From: Pseudomonadota bacterium
Lineage (GTDB): Bacteria > Myxococcota_A > Polyangia > GCA-2747355
NCBI GenBank assembly: GCA_016702545.1
Contig: JADJDT010000014.1
Location: forward strand, 124,001 to 188,000
Length of the DNA stretch: 64,000 nt
Direction: 5' to 3'
Below, piece by piece: positions 9,287 through 17,851 of this stretch (position 1 is the first letter of the stretch; the number at the start of each line of letters is the position of its first letter). Both the position numbers and the translations under genes were made by a program. A model generated the notes under the pieces. It was not told the DNA's origin. It saw only the letters and a list, made by a program, of their open reading frames with translations, and made no database searches.

Positions 9287-9300
9287 TTCCCGACCGGCTC

Positions 9301-10251
9301 CTAGTAGCCGTAATTCGCGTCGTCGGCGGGGCTGCCGGCCGCTCCGCTCGTGCCACCGCTGGCGGCCGCGGCGGGCACGAAGTAGTGCCGGGCCGCGATC
9401 GCGACGGCCGGGCCCGCCAGCAGCGCCACGAGGCTCAGCCGCAGCGCCAGGCGCACCAAGGGAGCACGGCGCGCCAGCAGGGGGAGCTGCACCAGCACCA
9501 GCCCCAGGGGGGCCAACACCAGCAGCACGAAACTCGCCTTGGGCAGCTCGGCGTAGAACAGCCCGACGGCCCATTGACCCACGGCGACCAACGCCAGGAC
9601 CGGCGCGGCGCTCGCCAGGCGCCCGACCGCGGGCCAGCGCCAGGTGAGCACCCAGAGGCCGCCGAGCCCCGCCGCGAGCGCGCCCGCGAGCTGCCCGACG
9701 GCGGCGGTCCCCGCCATCACGAGGACGGCGGCTCCGGCCACGACCCAGAGCAAGAGCGCCAGGCCGAGGCCGGGTCCCGGCTCGCTCTCGGCGGCGCCGT
9801 CGACCAGCGACCAGGCCGCCAGCATGCCGCCGGCCACCGTGCTGATCGCCAGCGCGTGCTGCAGCAGGGGGCCGCCCTGCGCGAGCAGCGGGCGCAACAA
9901 GAGCCAGCTGCTCGCCCCGCAGAGGGCCAGACGCAGCGCCCAGCGCAGCAGCAGCGGGGGCCGCCACAGGGCGTCGAGGGCGCCGACCACGCCGCCTGCC
10001 GCGGCGAGATAGAGCAACATCTGGCTGATGTCGTTGTTGGTCGAGAGCGGGCCGCCGGCCAGGCCCCAGTGTCCCACCAGGTAGCCGGCGGCGAGGGCCA
10101 CGGCGGCGCCCCAGCGCCCTCGGTGCGGCGTCGCAGCGCCCGCGGCATCGTGAGGGGCGGCCGAGGCCCAGGGTTGGAGCGCGAAGAGCAGCAGGCCCGC
10201 CGCCAGCAGGGCGGGAGCGATGGCGCCCCACAGCAATACGGTGATCACCAT
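9301..10251 (-). CDS. Hypothetical polytopic membrane protein
   Basis: 316 residues with about nine hydrophobic helices and short loops, for example ITVLLWGAIAPALLAAGLLL and LVAVGQWAVGLFYAELPKAS. It ends in an Ala/Gly-rich tail (ADDANYGY). No catalytic motif is recognised. It lies directly upstream of the flippase-like gene in the same orientation with a 15-bp gap, so it is probably co-transcribed and acts with it at the inner membrane. A role as an envelope-complex membrane subunit is inference only. Confidence 0.7.
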   Translation of the reverse strand: MVITVLLWGAIAPALLAAGLLLFALQPWASAAPHDAAGAATPHRGRWGAAVALAAGYLVGHWGLAGGPLSTNNDISQMLLYLAAAGGVVGALDALWRPPLLLRWALRLALCGASSWLLLRPLLAQGGPLLQHALAISTVAGGMLAAWSLVDGAAESEPGPGLGLALLLWVVAGAAVLVMAGTAAVGQLAGALAAGLGGLWVLTWRWPAVGRLASAAPVLALVAVGQWAVGLFYAELPKASFVLLVLAPLGLVLVQLPLLARRAPLVRLALRLSLVALLAGPAVAIAARHYFVPAAAASGGTSGAAGSPADDANYGY

Positions 10252-10297
10252 GGGGCGGCCCTCCTCGCGCGTGCGGCGGATGCCGCCGATGCTGGTG

Positions 10298-10969
10298 CTA
10301 CTGCCGGATGCCCTCGATCGCGATCGTCAGCTTGAGCTTCTCGCCGACGCCGCCGGGCATCCCGGCCACGCCGTACTCGCTGCGCTTGATCATCAGCTCG
10401 CCAAGATACCCCGAGCGGAAGTTGCCCCAGGGATCTGCCGCCGTGCCGATTTTGAGCAGCCGCACGGTCACCGGCTTGGTCACGCCATGCAGCGTCAGGT
10501 CGCCCGTCACGCTCACGCCCTTGCCGGCGTTGACGACCTTGGTGCTGACGAAGGTGATCTTGGGAAACTGCTTGGTGTTGAGAAAATCGGGGCTCTTGAG
10601 GTGCAGGTCGCGCTTCTGCACGCCGGTGTAGACGCCCTCGGCGTCGATCTCGACCTTGACGGCGTTATCGGCGGGCTTCTTGCCGACCGTGAAGGTGCCG
10701 GTCACGCCGCGGAAGAAGCCGCCGATCGTGATGCCGGCTCCGACGTGCTCGGCCTGAAACACCACCGAGGAGTGCTCCGGGTCGATCTTGTAGCTCTCCA
10801 CCGCGGCCGCCTTGGCGGGGGCCTCGGTGATGGTGGCTGTCGCGGTGGCCGGCTTCTTCGCCATGCCGGCGGCGGCCTCGGCCCCAGCCACGCCGCTGTC
10901 GAGCACGAGCGAGAGCGCGGCGGCGAGCGTCAGCGAGAGCCCCATCAGGCGGTTACTTCTGGTCTTCAT
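10298..10969 (-). CDS. YceI family periplasmic protein
   Basis: 223 residues. A signal peptide (SLTLAAALSLVLDSGVAGA) and a short Ala/Lys/Thr linker precede a YceI domain at ~60-222: YKIDPEHSSVVFQAEH at its start, GVTGTFTVGKKPADNAVKVE, HLKSPDFLNTKQFPKITFVS and a TGDLTLHGVTKPV strand. YceI folds are lipocalin-like barrels that bind polyisoprenoid or other amphiphilic ligands in the periplasm. The ATG has a strong Shine-Dalgarno (AGAAGGAG). Four copies of a 9-bp repeat lie just upstream and the last one forms part of that site, which could allow expression to vary by slippage. Confidence 0.93.
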   Translation of the reverse strand: MKTRSNRLMGLSLTLAAALSLVLDSGVAGAEAAAGMAKKPATATATITEAPAKAAAVESYKIDPEHSSVVFQAEHVGAGITIGGFFRGVTGTFTVGKKPADNAVKVEIDAEGVYTGVQKRDLHLKSPDFLNTKQFPKITFVSTKVVNAGKGVSVTGDLTLHGVTKPVTVRLLKIGTAADPWGNFRSGYLGELMIKRSEYGVAGMPGGVGEKLKLTIAIEGIRQ

Positions 10970-10980
10970 CTTGCCGTCTC

Positions 10981-11016
10981 CTTCTGTGCCTTCTGTGCCT
11001 TCTGTGCCTTCTGTGT
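10981..11016. repeat. 9-bp tandem repeat x4 abutting the yceI-like ribosome-binding site
   Basis: The unit CTTCTGTGC is repeated three times exactly and a fourth time with one change. In the mRNA this reads GCACAGAAG repeated, running directly into AGAAGGAG and the start codon at 10969. Copy-number change would alter the leader length and the number of purine-rich decoy sites. Confidence 0.85.
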
Positions 11017-11206
11017 CTTCCGTGCTGGCGCCGGAGGCGAGATCCGCCGGAGCCTGTTCAGGGGCCGAGCGTCCGCGGGCGGCAGGCGCGGGCGCGCCCA
11101 GCCACGATACAGCACCCGCAGGGTTCGACTTGGCGCTCGTGTATCCCAGGCGCCGAGGGAAAGCAAGACCGCGGCAACAGACCGCGGCAACAGACCGCGG
11201 CGAGCG

Positions 11207-11260
<54 letters not shown>

Positions 11261-11308
11261 GGGGGGGGTGGGGGGGGGGAGGGGGGGCGGGGAAGCGCTT
11301 GCTTCCTT

Positions 11309-12912
11309 CTACAGCTGGTAGCCCGCTCCGAGCATCAGGCGCAGGTAGGTGTCCGTCCCCGAGGTTGGGTCGCCGTTGTCCGGGGTGCAGGGCCGCAGCG
11401 GCTCGCCCGCCGCGTCGAGGCCCGCCAGGTCCAGGGTGTAGCGCTGGTACTCGGCCCGCGCGAAGTAGAACAGCCCCGAGTTCAGCTCGCCGCGCAGGCC
11501 CCCGTGAACCGACCAGGCCAGGCCGCTGCTGCGCTCACCGAGGGCGTCGACGGCGTCCTGGCCCACGCCGAGCAGGGGGCGAAGGTCGCCGCCGAGCTCC
11601 AGCGCAGCCAGGCGGGTGCCCAGCGGCACCCGGGCGGCCAGGGCGACGTGGACGAAGCGGTAGTTGAAGCCGGTCAGCACGTCGTTGGGGCCGAGCGCGA
11701 ACTCGCGCAGCCCGACACCGGCGCTGGCCGCGAAGGTCGGGCTGAAGCGCGTCTTCAACCCCAGGGGCCAGCGCAGCACGAGGTCGGCGAGCAGCTGCTG
11801 CGAGCGCGTCGCGACCTCGCTGCCGAAGTCGCAGGTGTCGGGTCGCGAGCCGTTGGCGGGCAGGTCGGTGCTGACGGCGAGGTGCCGCGAGTAGTCCACC
11901 GCCACGCCGACGTTTCGCACGAAGCGCCGGGTCAGGGCGGCCAACGGATAGAGCTCGGCGTGCAGCACGAACTCGGGGAAGGGGCTGCCGTCGAAGGAGC
12001 GGTTGCCTGCCGCCGTCGGGGCGCGCAGCTCGTAACGGCGCTGGGCCAACCCCACGCCGACGGAGATCTCGCCGAGCCCCGCCCAGCGCTCCCGCAGACC
12101 GGGGCGCGGCGGCGCCGGCGGGGGTGGGGTGGGGGCCGCCAGCGCTTCGGGCGTGTCCTCGGTGTCCGGCAGCACGGCCTCGGCCGCGGCCGGCGCCGGG
12201 CTCGGCGCGGGCGCTTGGCCACCGGCTCCGCGCTGCCGCGGGCCTTGGCGCCGGCCAGGGCCGCCTTGGGCGGGGCCGCCCGCCGGTAGCTGCCGCGCGC
12301 GATCAGCGGTAGGCAAAGCGCGCCGAGGCCGCGACCCGCCGCGCCGAGGACCTTCGGGCTCAGCCCCGGGCTCTCCTGCTTACCGAGCGGTTGCCCGCTG
12401 GCGCCGTCGAGCACCACCAGCTCGAGGCTGAGCTGGGCCCGCGGCTGCGGCCGCCCCTTGGCGGCGCGGCCTACCGCGGTGGCTGCGGGCAGCGCCGCCT
12501 TGGTGACGGCGCCCTTGATCACGGCGCTGCAGCGCAGGCGCGCGCAGACGGCCACGATGCCGCTCGCTGTGGCGCCGTCGACGTTCTGGCGCCGCGCCTC
12601 GCCGGCGTATGCGGCGACGCCCAGCACCCGGACGCTGCGGCCCAGACCGCGCACGACGGCAGCGCGTGCCTTGGCCCCGTTCAGGCCCTCGAAGGGCAGC
12701 ACCACCACCTGGGCCTTCCCGGCCGGCCGGGGCGCTGGTTTGGGCGCCGGTTCGGACGCCGTCGCTTTGGGCGCTGTCTTGGGCGCTGGCTTGAGCGCCG
12801 CTGCCTTGGGCGCGGCGTCCGCCGCGCTGCGCCCGCCGGCGAGCAGCGCCAAGCTCAGGCCGGCGGCCAGCCAGCTGCGGTTTACGAAACCCGTCGATCG
12901 CCTCGATCGCAT
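11309..12912 (-). CDS. Exported protein: TolB-like N-terminal domain plus outer-membrane beta-barrel-like domain, frameshifted
   Basis: Start 12912 opens a signal peptide (WLAAGLSLALLAGGRSAADA), then Lys/Pro/Ala-rich linker, then a domain at ~65-225 (KAQVVVLPFEGLNGAKARAA, CARLRCSAVIKGAV, LSLELVVLDGASGQPLGKQ) like the periplasmic sugar/peptide-level 'VVLPF' proteins common in myxobacteria. Near 12215 the frame breaks: one lost G after GTGGCCAAG shifts it, and the continuation PAPSPAPAAAEAVLPDTEDT leads into a ~290-residue region rich in alternating beta strands ending LRLMLGAGYQL, typical of an outer-membrane barrel. Restored length is 534 residues. The stop is close to the poly-G tract. Function unknown; the single-base break probably reflects assembly error. 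Confidence 0.65.
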
Positions 12913-13008
12913 GGCTACTCCGTCCGTTGCTGCGAGATTAGGCGCTGACGTTAGCATGGAGCCGCAGGGGACACGAAGTCGCCGCAGCTTCGCGGCGGCG
13001 TGCCCGCG

Positions 13009-13193
13009 GTCTAGCCCGAAAACAAGCGCGTTCGAGCGCAAGCTGCTTGTTTTCGGGCTAGACGAGCCGACAAGCGAGCGTTATGGGGTGAAGTCGCGGG
13101 GATTCACTCCCCGCGACGAGGGGGCTTTGCGAAAGCCCCCTGAGTGATATCTAGGCCCAAAACGAGCGCGGGACGCGCTTGTTTTGGGCCTAG
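13009..13193. repeat. Cluster of four hairpins (REP/BIME-like)
   Basis: First hairpin: 19-bp perfect arms at 13009-13027 and 13045-13063 (GTCTAGCCCGAAAACAAGC and its complement). Second: 10-bp arms 13093-13102/13108-13117 (GTCGCGGGGA). Third: 9-bp arms 13120-13128/13132-13140. Fourth: 20-bp arms 13151-13170/13174-13193 (CTAGGCCCAAAACGAGCGCG) with one mismatch. The first and fourth arms are themselves similar (TCTAG-CCC-AAAAC-AGC). The region lies between divergent genes at 12912 and 13253, so it is not a simple terminator. Confidence 0.85.
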
Positions 13194-13252
13194 CGCCGAC
13201 GGTTGCGAGCCGGCGCGAAGCGCGTAGAGTGCCGCGCGGACCGACGCTCAAG

Positions 13253-14437
13253 GTGCCGATCGTGGACCCCTCGCGCGATACGCCTGCTGAATGGCCCTCG
13301 GGCGCCTGGCCGCCCGGCGCTCGGCCGCGCGCCCGCCCGTGGCAGCGGGCGCTGCTCCTGATCGTCGCTGCGCTCCTGGTGGCCGCGCCCGCGCTGCTGT
13401 TCTGGCGCGCGCGCGTCCGGCGCCCGCCGGCGCCGCGGGTGTTGCGCTGGACGCCCCTGCGTCTCGTCGCCGCGCTGGGCGTGCCCGCCACCGCCGCCGC
13501 CCCCGGGCCGCGCGGGACGCTCGCCGTCGGTACGCGCGAGGGCGGCGTGTTGCTCGCCGACCTGGAAGGTCACGCCCCGCGCTGGCTGCTGCGGGCGGAG
13601 GCGGCCGCGCCGCTGCTCGACGGGCCGGTGACGGCGCTCGCCTTCAGCGCCGACGGAGAGCGCCTGCTCGCCGCCGGCGGGCACGCGATCACCTGGTGGC
13701 AGCTCGATCCGCCGCGCCTGCTCGGCCAGCTCCGCGGCCCGCAGATCATCACGGCCGCCGTGCTGGCGCCGGGCGACCGCGCCGCCTTCTTCGGCACCGA
13801 TCAGGGCTTCGTCCAGCGCTGGCGCTTCGACCGCCGCGAGGCCGAGGCGGCCCTGCGCCTCGGCTGCGAGCTGATCGTGCTCGAATACCAGCGCGCGCGC
13901 CTGCCGCTCGCCCGGCGCTGCCCCTTCGGCACCTTCGTCCAAACGCACGAGCTGCGTCCCGCCTGCGCCTACCCGGTGACGCAGCTCGTGCGACAGGGCG
14001 CGACGCTGGCGCAGGCCTGCCGCACCGGCACCACGTCGGTGATCCCCCTGCCGCGCGGCCCCGTGCAGCACACCCTCGCCGGGGCGCTCGGCGCGCTGGC
14101 CTTCGACCCGCGCGGTCGCCTGCTGCTGGCGCGCGAGGACGGCGAGCTGCGGCTCTACGACCCCGCCACCCGCGCGGTCGAACGCGCCTGGCCCCAGGCC
14201 GGCCGCGCCCAGGCGCTCGCCACCGCCGACGACCTGGCCGCCCTCGCCGACGCCGATGGCACCCTGCGCCTCTGGGACCTGCGCGCCGCCGGCGAGGCCC
14301 TCCCTGCCGCCACGCTGCGCCTCCCCGCCCCACCCGTCTGGCTCAGCCTCGATCGCCGCCCCCTCCGCCTGCGCGCCCTGCTCGCGGATGGGCGTTTGGT
14401 CGAAGTCGCCGGACGAAGCGCCGGAGCTTCCCTTTGA
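13253..14437 (+). CDS. Membrane-anchored WD40-like beta-propeller protein
   Basis: 394 residues. A short Pro-rich cytoplasmic N-terminus is followed by one membrane helix at ~28-50 (ALLLIVAALLVAAPALLFW) and an extracytoplasmic domain with repeated propeller-like units: TLAVGTREGGVLLADLEG, VTALAFSADGERLLAAGG, LGALAFDPRGRLLLAREDGELRLYD and ADADGTLRLWDLRA. Such WD40-style propellers act as interaction platforms; no enzymatic motif is seen. The start is uncertain: GTG 13253 is chosen because anything further upstream lies inside the hairpin cluster. Confidence 0.7.
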   Translation: MPIVDPSRDTPAEWPSGAWPPGARPRARPWQRALLLIVAALLVAAPALLFWRARVRRPPAPRVLRWTPLRLVAALGVPATAAAPGPRGTLAVGTREGGVLLADLEGHAPRWLLRAEAAAPLLDGPVTALAFSADGERLLAAGGHAITWWQLDPPRLLGQLRGPQIITAAVLAPGDRAAFFGTDQGFVQRWRFDRREAEAALRLGCELIVLEYQRARLPLARRCPFGTFVQTHELRPACAYPVTQLVRQGATLAQACRTGTTSVIPLPRGPVQHTLAGALGALAFDPRGRLLLAREDGELRLYDPATRAVERAWPQAGRAQALATADDLAALADADGTLRLWDLRAAGEALPAATLRLPAPPVWLSLDRRPLRLRALLADGRLVEVAGRSAGASL

Positions 14438-14654
14438 GCTCCCAGAGCCCGTGTCCACCGGCAAGGGTCGTGGCCTTCTCCTCCGACTATCGGAGAGGTT
14501 TGGCGCGTGGAGGCTGGCCACTTCATCCAAGCGAGTCCGCCAGTGGCCCCGCCCTTGCCGCGTGCTGCGCGCGGATTGCATCTTGCATCCGTCGAGCGCC
14601 CGGGGGATTTTCCCCGCTCTAGGTCCCCTGTCCCGAAGCGCTGGAGTCCAAGCG

Positions 14655-15551
14655 ATGGCGATACGGCGATGGCCTTGGCTGCTTCGACGAAGCACTCCCG
14701 CCCTCGTAGCGCTGGTTGCCCTGCTGCAGCCCCTGCCGGCCCACGCGGCCGAGGGGTTGGGGGGCAAGGGTTGGCGGTGGGGGTCCAAAGCTGGTCCGTC
14801 CGGGCAGCACGCCAGGCAAGAACTCCCGCGCTACCGTGAGATGCTCGAGAAGTTCCGTCTCCTCAGTCCCCGAGCGCCGGGCCGGCGCAGCCTTCGGACG
14901 TGGCTAAGCACGCAACCGGCCGAGTTCCGAGAGAGGCTGGCAAAAGCTGAGGTCCACACCGGGGTCGGCAGCGAACGCCCACCGTTAGCTGCTCTCCTCG
15001 CCAAGCTCGAGGCCCTCAGCGCGAAGGGGAAGACCGCTCGCAAGCCAGCGCTGGTGGTGGCCTCGGTCTCCGCGGTCCTCGCGGTCTGGTTGGCGCTCCT
15101 GCCCGCCACCGCTGCGCAGGGCGCCTTCGTCCTCAGCGTCGGGGGCGGCGCGGTGATGTCGGCCGCCCTCGCTTTGGTCGATCACTGGAAGGGGCATCAC
15201 GCCTCCGCGAAGATGTACTGGGGTGCGAGCGCGGCGCTGGGGCTGGGCGCTGGCGCCGCCGCGTTGCTGCCGGCCGGGCTCGTCTGGTCTGCCTATATCG
15301 CGGCCGCAAGCGCAGTCGGCCTCTGGAGTGCCGCGCTGGCCTGGAGCGCGCACCGCTTGGCCGGCGCAGCCGAGGAATCGGCCCTGGTCGTCAAGGCGGC
15401 GGGGTTGGGTGCGCTTCAGCCTGCCAGCAATCGTGCGCACCGCGATATGCTCGACTGGGTGGGGGATTTCGCAGGAGTTGGCGGCGACTTCGCCGCCTAT
15501 GACCGCCAGGATTCATCGTCTCGATTGGGGCTCCATTCGGTCCAGCCTTGA
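14655..15551 (+). CDS. Exported membrane protein of unknown function (paralogue 1)
   Basis: 298 residues. A signal-like N-terminus (PALVALVALLQPLPAHAAEG) is followed by a charged helical region with a Leu-rich segment (REMLEKFRLLSP, LAALLAKLEALSAKGKTA), then hydrophobic helices at ~133-150, ~155-175 and ~190-235. The motif AWSAHRLAGAAEES after the last helix is nearly the same as AWTAHRLAGAASDA in the gene ending at 16081, showing common ancestry. No known domain is recognised. Upstream 14438-14654 contains no gene. Confidence 0.6.
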   Translation: MAIRRWPWLLRRSTPALVALVALLQPLPAHAAEGLGGKGWRWGSKAGPSGQHARQELPRYREMLEKFRLLSPRAPGRRSLRTWLSTQPAEFRERLAKAEVHTGVGSERPPLAALLAKLEALSAKGKTARKPALVVASVSAVLAVWLALLPATAAQGAFVLSVGGGAVMSAALALVDHWKGHHASAKMYWGASAALGLGAGAAALLPAGLVWSAYIAAASAVGLWSAALAWSAHRLAGAAEESALVVKAAGLGALQPASNRAHRDMLDWVGDFAGVGGDFAAYDRQDSSSRLGLHSVQP

Positions 15552-15761
15552 CGAGCGGGCGGCAACCCCGCCCCACCCCCCCCAGCTTCTACTTCGGCTC
15601 TGTCGATGGCTGTCGCGCGATGGCTGTCGCGTGTCGGCGCCGCGGGCTGCCCGCGCTGCCCGCCGGGGGGCGTTGCGTCCTGGCAGGAGGTCACCGAGCT
15701 GGGGCTGGCTTTCAAGCGGCGCGCTTCGCAGTCCTCGGCGACGGCCGGGCGCGAGTGCGGC
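15552..15761. other. Intergenic, no gene seen
   Basis: No supported coding sequence. It is high-GC sequence between the end of an exported-protein gene and the transposase remnant, with short repeats (GATGGCTGTCGCG twice near 15605-15630). Confidence 0.5.
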
Positions 15762-15944
15762 CTACCGCGGGTGAGGGTTGTGCGGATTGCGTTTGTACTC
15801 CGCGCTGAACGTGCGTCGCGTCACCGTCGCCGCCACCTCGGGGTCTGCAGAGACGTTTGCCCCTCCGCTGCCCACCAGGCGAGCTGCTCCCTGCTTTCCG
15901 CTCTTGCTCTGCCCCACGGTCGTTCGTCTCCCCGCCCTCGACAC
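15762..15944 (-). pseudogene. IS3-family transposase OrfA fragment
   Basis: On the minus strand a short frame contains DPEVAATVTRRTFSAEYKRN (about 15785-15845), which matches the start of IS3/IS911-type OrfA helix-turn-helix proteins (typically DPEV...RR.F.AEYK.RIL.EAD). The frame then hits a stop within ten residues and nothing else of the transposase or terminal repeats is seen up to 15552 or 16080. I infer a scrap left by an old insertion between the exported-protein paralogues. Confidence 0.45.
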
Positions 15945-16080
15945 TGAAATATCAGTGGCGGCTGTCTCACGTCATCTTGGCAGAGAGGGCGTTGGCGGTC
16001 GGGAGGCGGGCCGGGAGGGGGGCTTGGGGAGGAAAGCGCCGCCCCGCCCTTCGCTCGGGCGTCGCGGTCGTGCTGGTGCG

Positions 16081-17454
16081 TTATTGCGTGGCGAGCTGGG
16101 GTGCAGTCGGGCGCCGCCCGAACATGGACCCGACGAAACGGGAGAGCAGACCCTGCTTCTTGCCCGCCTGAGCCCCGGCCGCCACCTGCTGGGCCGCCGA
16201 GGGTTGGGCCTCCAGCATGGGCGGTGCGGGGGCGTCATTCAGTGCGGCTGGGGCCGCCTCTTCGCCAAGTTGCTGTCGCGTCATTCTGGCGGTGGACGTC
16301 GTCACGGCGTTCATCCGTTCAGCCTGCTCTTGCAGGCGTGTGGCGCGAGCGTCGCTGGCGGCCCCTGCCAGCCGATGGGCTGTCCAGGCGCCGGCGACGG
16401 TCAGGCCGCCGACCACAGTCGCCCCCACCGCCCCGCCCATGGCGGCGAGCAGGGTGGTGAACTGCCCCGTGAAGACCATGCCCGCCATCGCCGGCAGGGT
16501 CACCGGGCTGAGCATCGCGAACACCAGGCCGGCGGTCGCGAGGGTCACGCCGGCGACGACGGTCCGGCGGAGGCCTGCCCCCGGCGCCCAGCGTTCGGCG
16601 CTTTTCGCGAGGGCCGTCGCCTTCTCCGCCGCCTTGGCGGGGGCCTTGAGCTGCCGATCAATCGTCGCGATCGCCCCATGGTTGCCGAGTGTCACCCACC
16701 CGCTTGGGGCCGCGTTCGCGACCCACTGGAAACGCGTCGCCGAGCCGAAGAAGGCCATGCACGCCGCCCGATTGCGGCGATACGCGATCTCGGCTCGATG
16801 TCGCGCTAGAAGTCTGCTAAGGGGAAGCGCTGCCAAGGTCGTCTCGTAATCGGCCTTGATCTTCAGCAGCGCAGCATCGCGCGTGGCCTCCAGGTACGCT
16901 TTGACGGCTGCTCTGGCCGCCACCGGGTCCGGCGAGTTCTGGAGCCGCTCGAGGACCTGGTCCTTCACGTCCCGAGGGACCCATCCACGCGTGAACGCCA
17001 GCTCGAGGCCCGACATCGTCGTATTGCGGGTCGGTTCGAAGTGGGCGTCGGCGGCGGCAAAGGTTTCATAGGCGCCGCCCTGCCCGTTGTGGGCCGCTGT
17101 GAATTCGGAGCGGCGGCGTTCGTGCCTTGCTGTCGAGCCCAACCCTCTAACCGAGAAGCTCGAAGCCGCAACGTCGTAATCGCCCGCGTGTGCAAGGTTC
17201 GCCGCCGGCGCCTCCCCGCGCCAGGCAGCGCGGACGTTGTGGCCGTATCGCTCGAAGCTGCCCTTTCTTAAGGGCTCAACCAACGCTGCATTCGCCGCAG
17301 CCAGCCCTCGGCGAATCGGCCCCGGCCTGCCCGCGCCCGGCAGCGCCTCGGCACCGCCCCCGAAGGCGTAAGCGTTCTGCATGGGGCCAAGGGCCAGGGT
17401 GGTGGCGAGGAGGGCGAGCCCGAGGGTGCGCTTCGCGGCGAGGAGCTGCTTCAT
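16081..17454 (-). CDS. Exported membrane protein of unknown function (paralogue 2)
   Basis: 457 residues. Signal peptide MKQLLAAKRTLGLALLATTLA with cleavage near AYAFGG. A soluble helical region at ~40-290 includes VKDQVLERLQNSPDPVAARAAVKAYLEA and a basic segment. Two or three hydrophobic helices at ~315-400 (VVAGVTLATAGLVFAMLSPV, FTTLLAAMGGAVGATVVGGL) end at AWTAHRLAGAASDARA, shared with the 14655 gene. The tail is Ala/Gln-rich (AQPSAAQQVAAGAQAGKKQG). No enzyme motif is seen. Two hydrophobic helices after a signal peptide suggest an inner-membrane protein with a periplasmic head. Confidence 0.65.
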   Translation of the reverse strand: MKQLLAAKRTLGLALLATTLALGPMQNAYAFGGGAEALPGAGRPGPIRRGLAAANAALVEPLRKGSFERYGHNVRAAWRGEAPAANLAHAGDYDVAASSFSVRGLGSTARHERRRSEFTAAHNGQGGAYETFAAADAHFEPTRNTTMSGLELAFTRGWVPRDVKDQVLERLQNSPDPVAARAAVKAYLEATRDAALLKIKADYETTLAALPLSRLLARHRAEIAYRRNRAACMAFFGSATRFQWVANAAPSGWVTLGNHGAIATIDRQLKAPAKAAEKATALAKSAERWAPGAGLRRTVVAGVTLATAGLVFAMLSPVTLPAMAGMVFTGQFTTLLAAMGGAVGATVVGGLTVAGAWTAHRLAGAASDARATRLQEQAERMNAVTTSTARMTRQQLGEEAAPAALNDAPAPPMLEAQPSAAQQVAAGAQAGKKQGLLSRFVGSMFGRRPTAPQLATQ

Positions 17455-17851
17455 GACCGTACCCGCCTCATTGCTGTGTGCTGCTGCGTGCCATCCGCCG
17501 CGACGATCCCCTCGGATCCACTTCACCCGCGGCGCTCGAGCCCACTCGAAGCAATCCGCGTACCATCGTTGTCGATCGCGATCCACAGTGATCACAATCC
17601 CTTGCAACCGCCCCCACGCCCACCTCGATCCCCAACCCGCCACCGCCGCTGGCCACCGCAGAAGCCGGGCCCCCTGGGGGCTGGGCGCGGTGCCCTTGAG
17701 CGGGATGGCGTCGACTTGTGGATCATGCCGCGTGTAAGCCGGAGGTCGCCCGATCGGAGGGTGATCGCGTGCGGCGGCGCTCGGCGTCGAGGAGCGCTTC
17801 AGAGCGAGTGCGGTGCGCGGAGGGTCCCGGGGAAAGGCTAAACGGTTCCGG
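17455..17851. other. Intergenic region between two same-strand exported-protein genes
   Basis: 397 bp without a supported gene. It holds a G/C hairpin near 17665-17690 (GCCGGGCCCCCTGGGGGC) and CGATCGCGATC/GTGATCAC palindromic bits near 17573-17600 that could be a promoter-operator region for the gene starting at 17454. No confident promoter is called. Confidence 0.4.

Noticed and set aside
15778..16809. 343-residue plus-strand open frame
   Set aside because: Low-complexity Arg/Gly/Ala sequence, mostly antisense to the exported protein ending at 16081.
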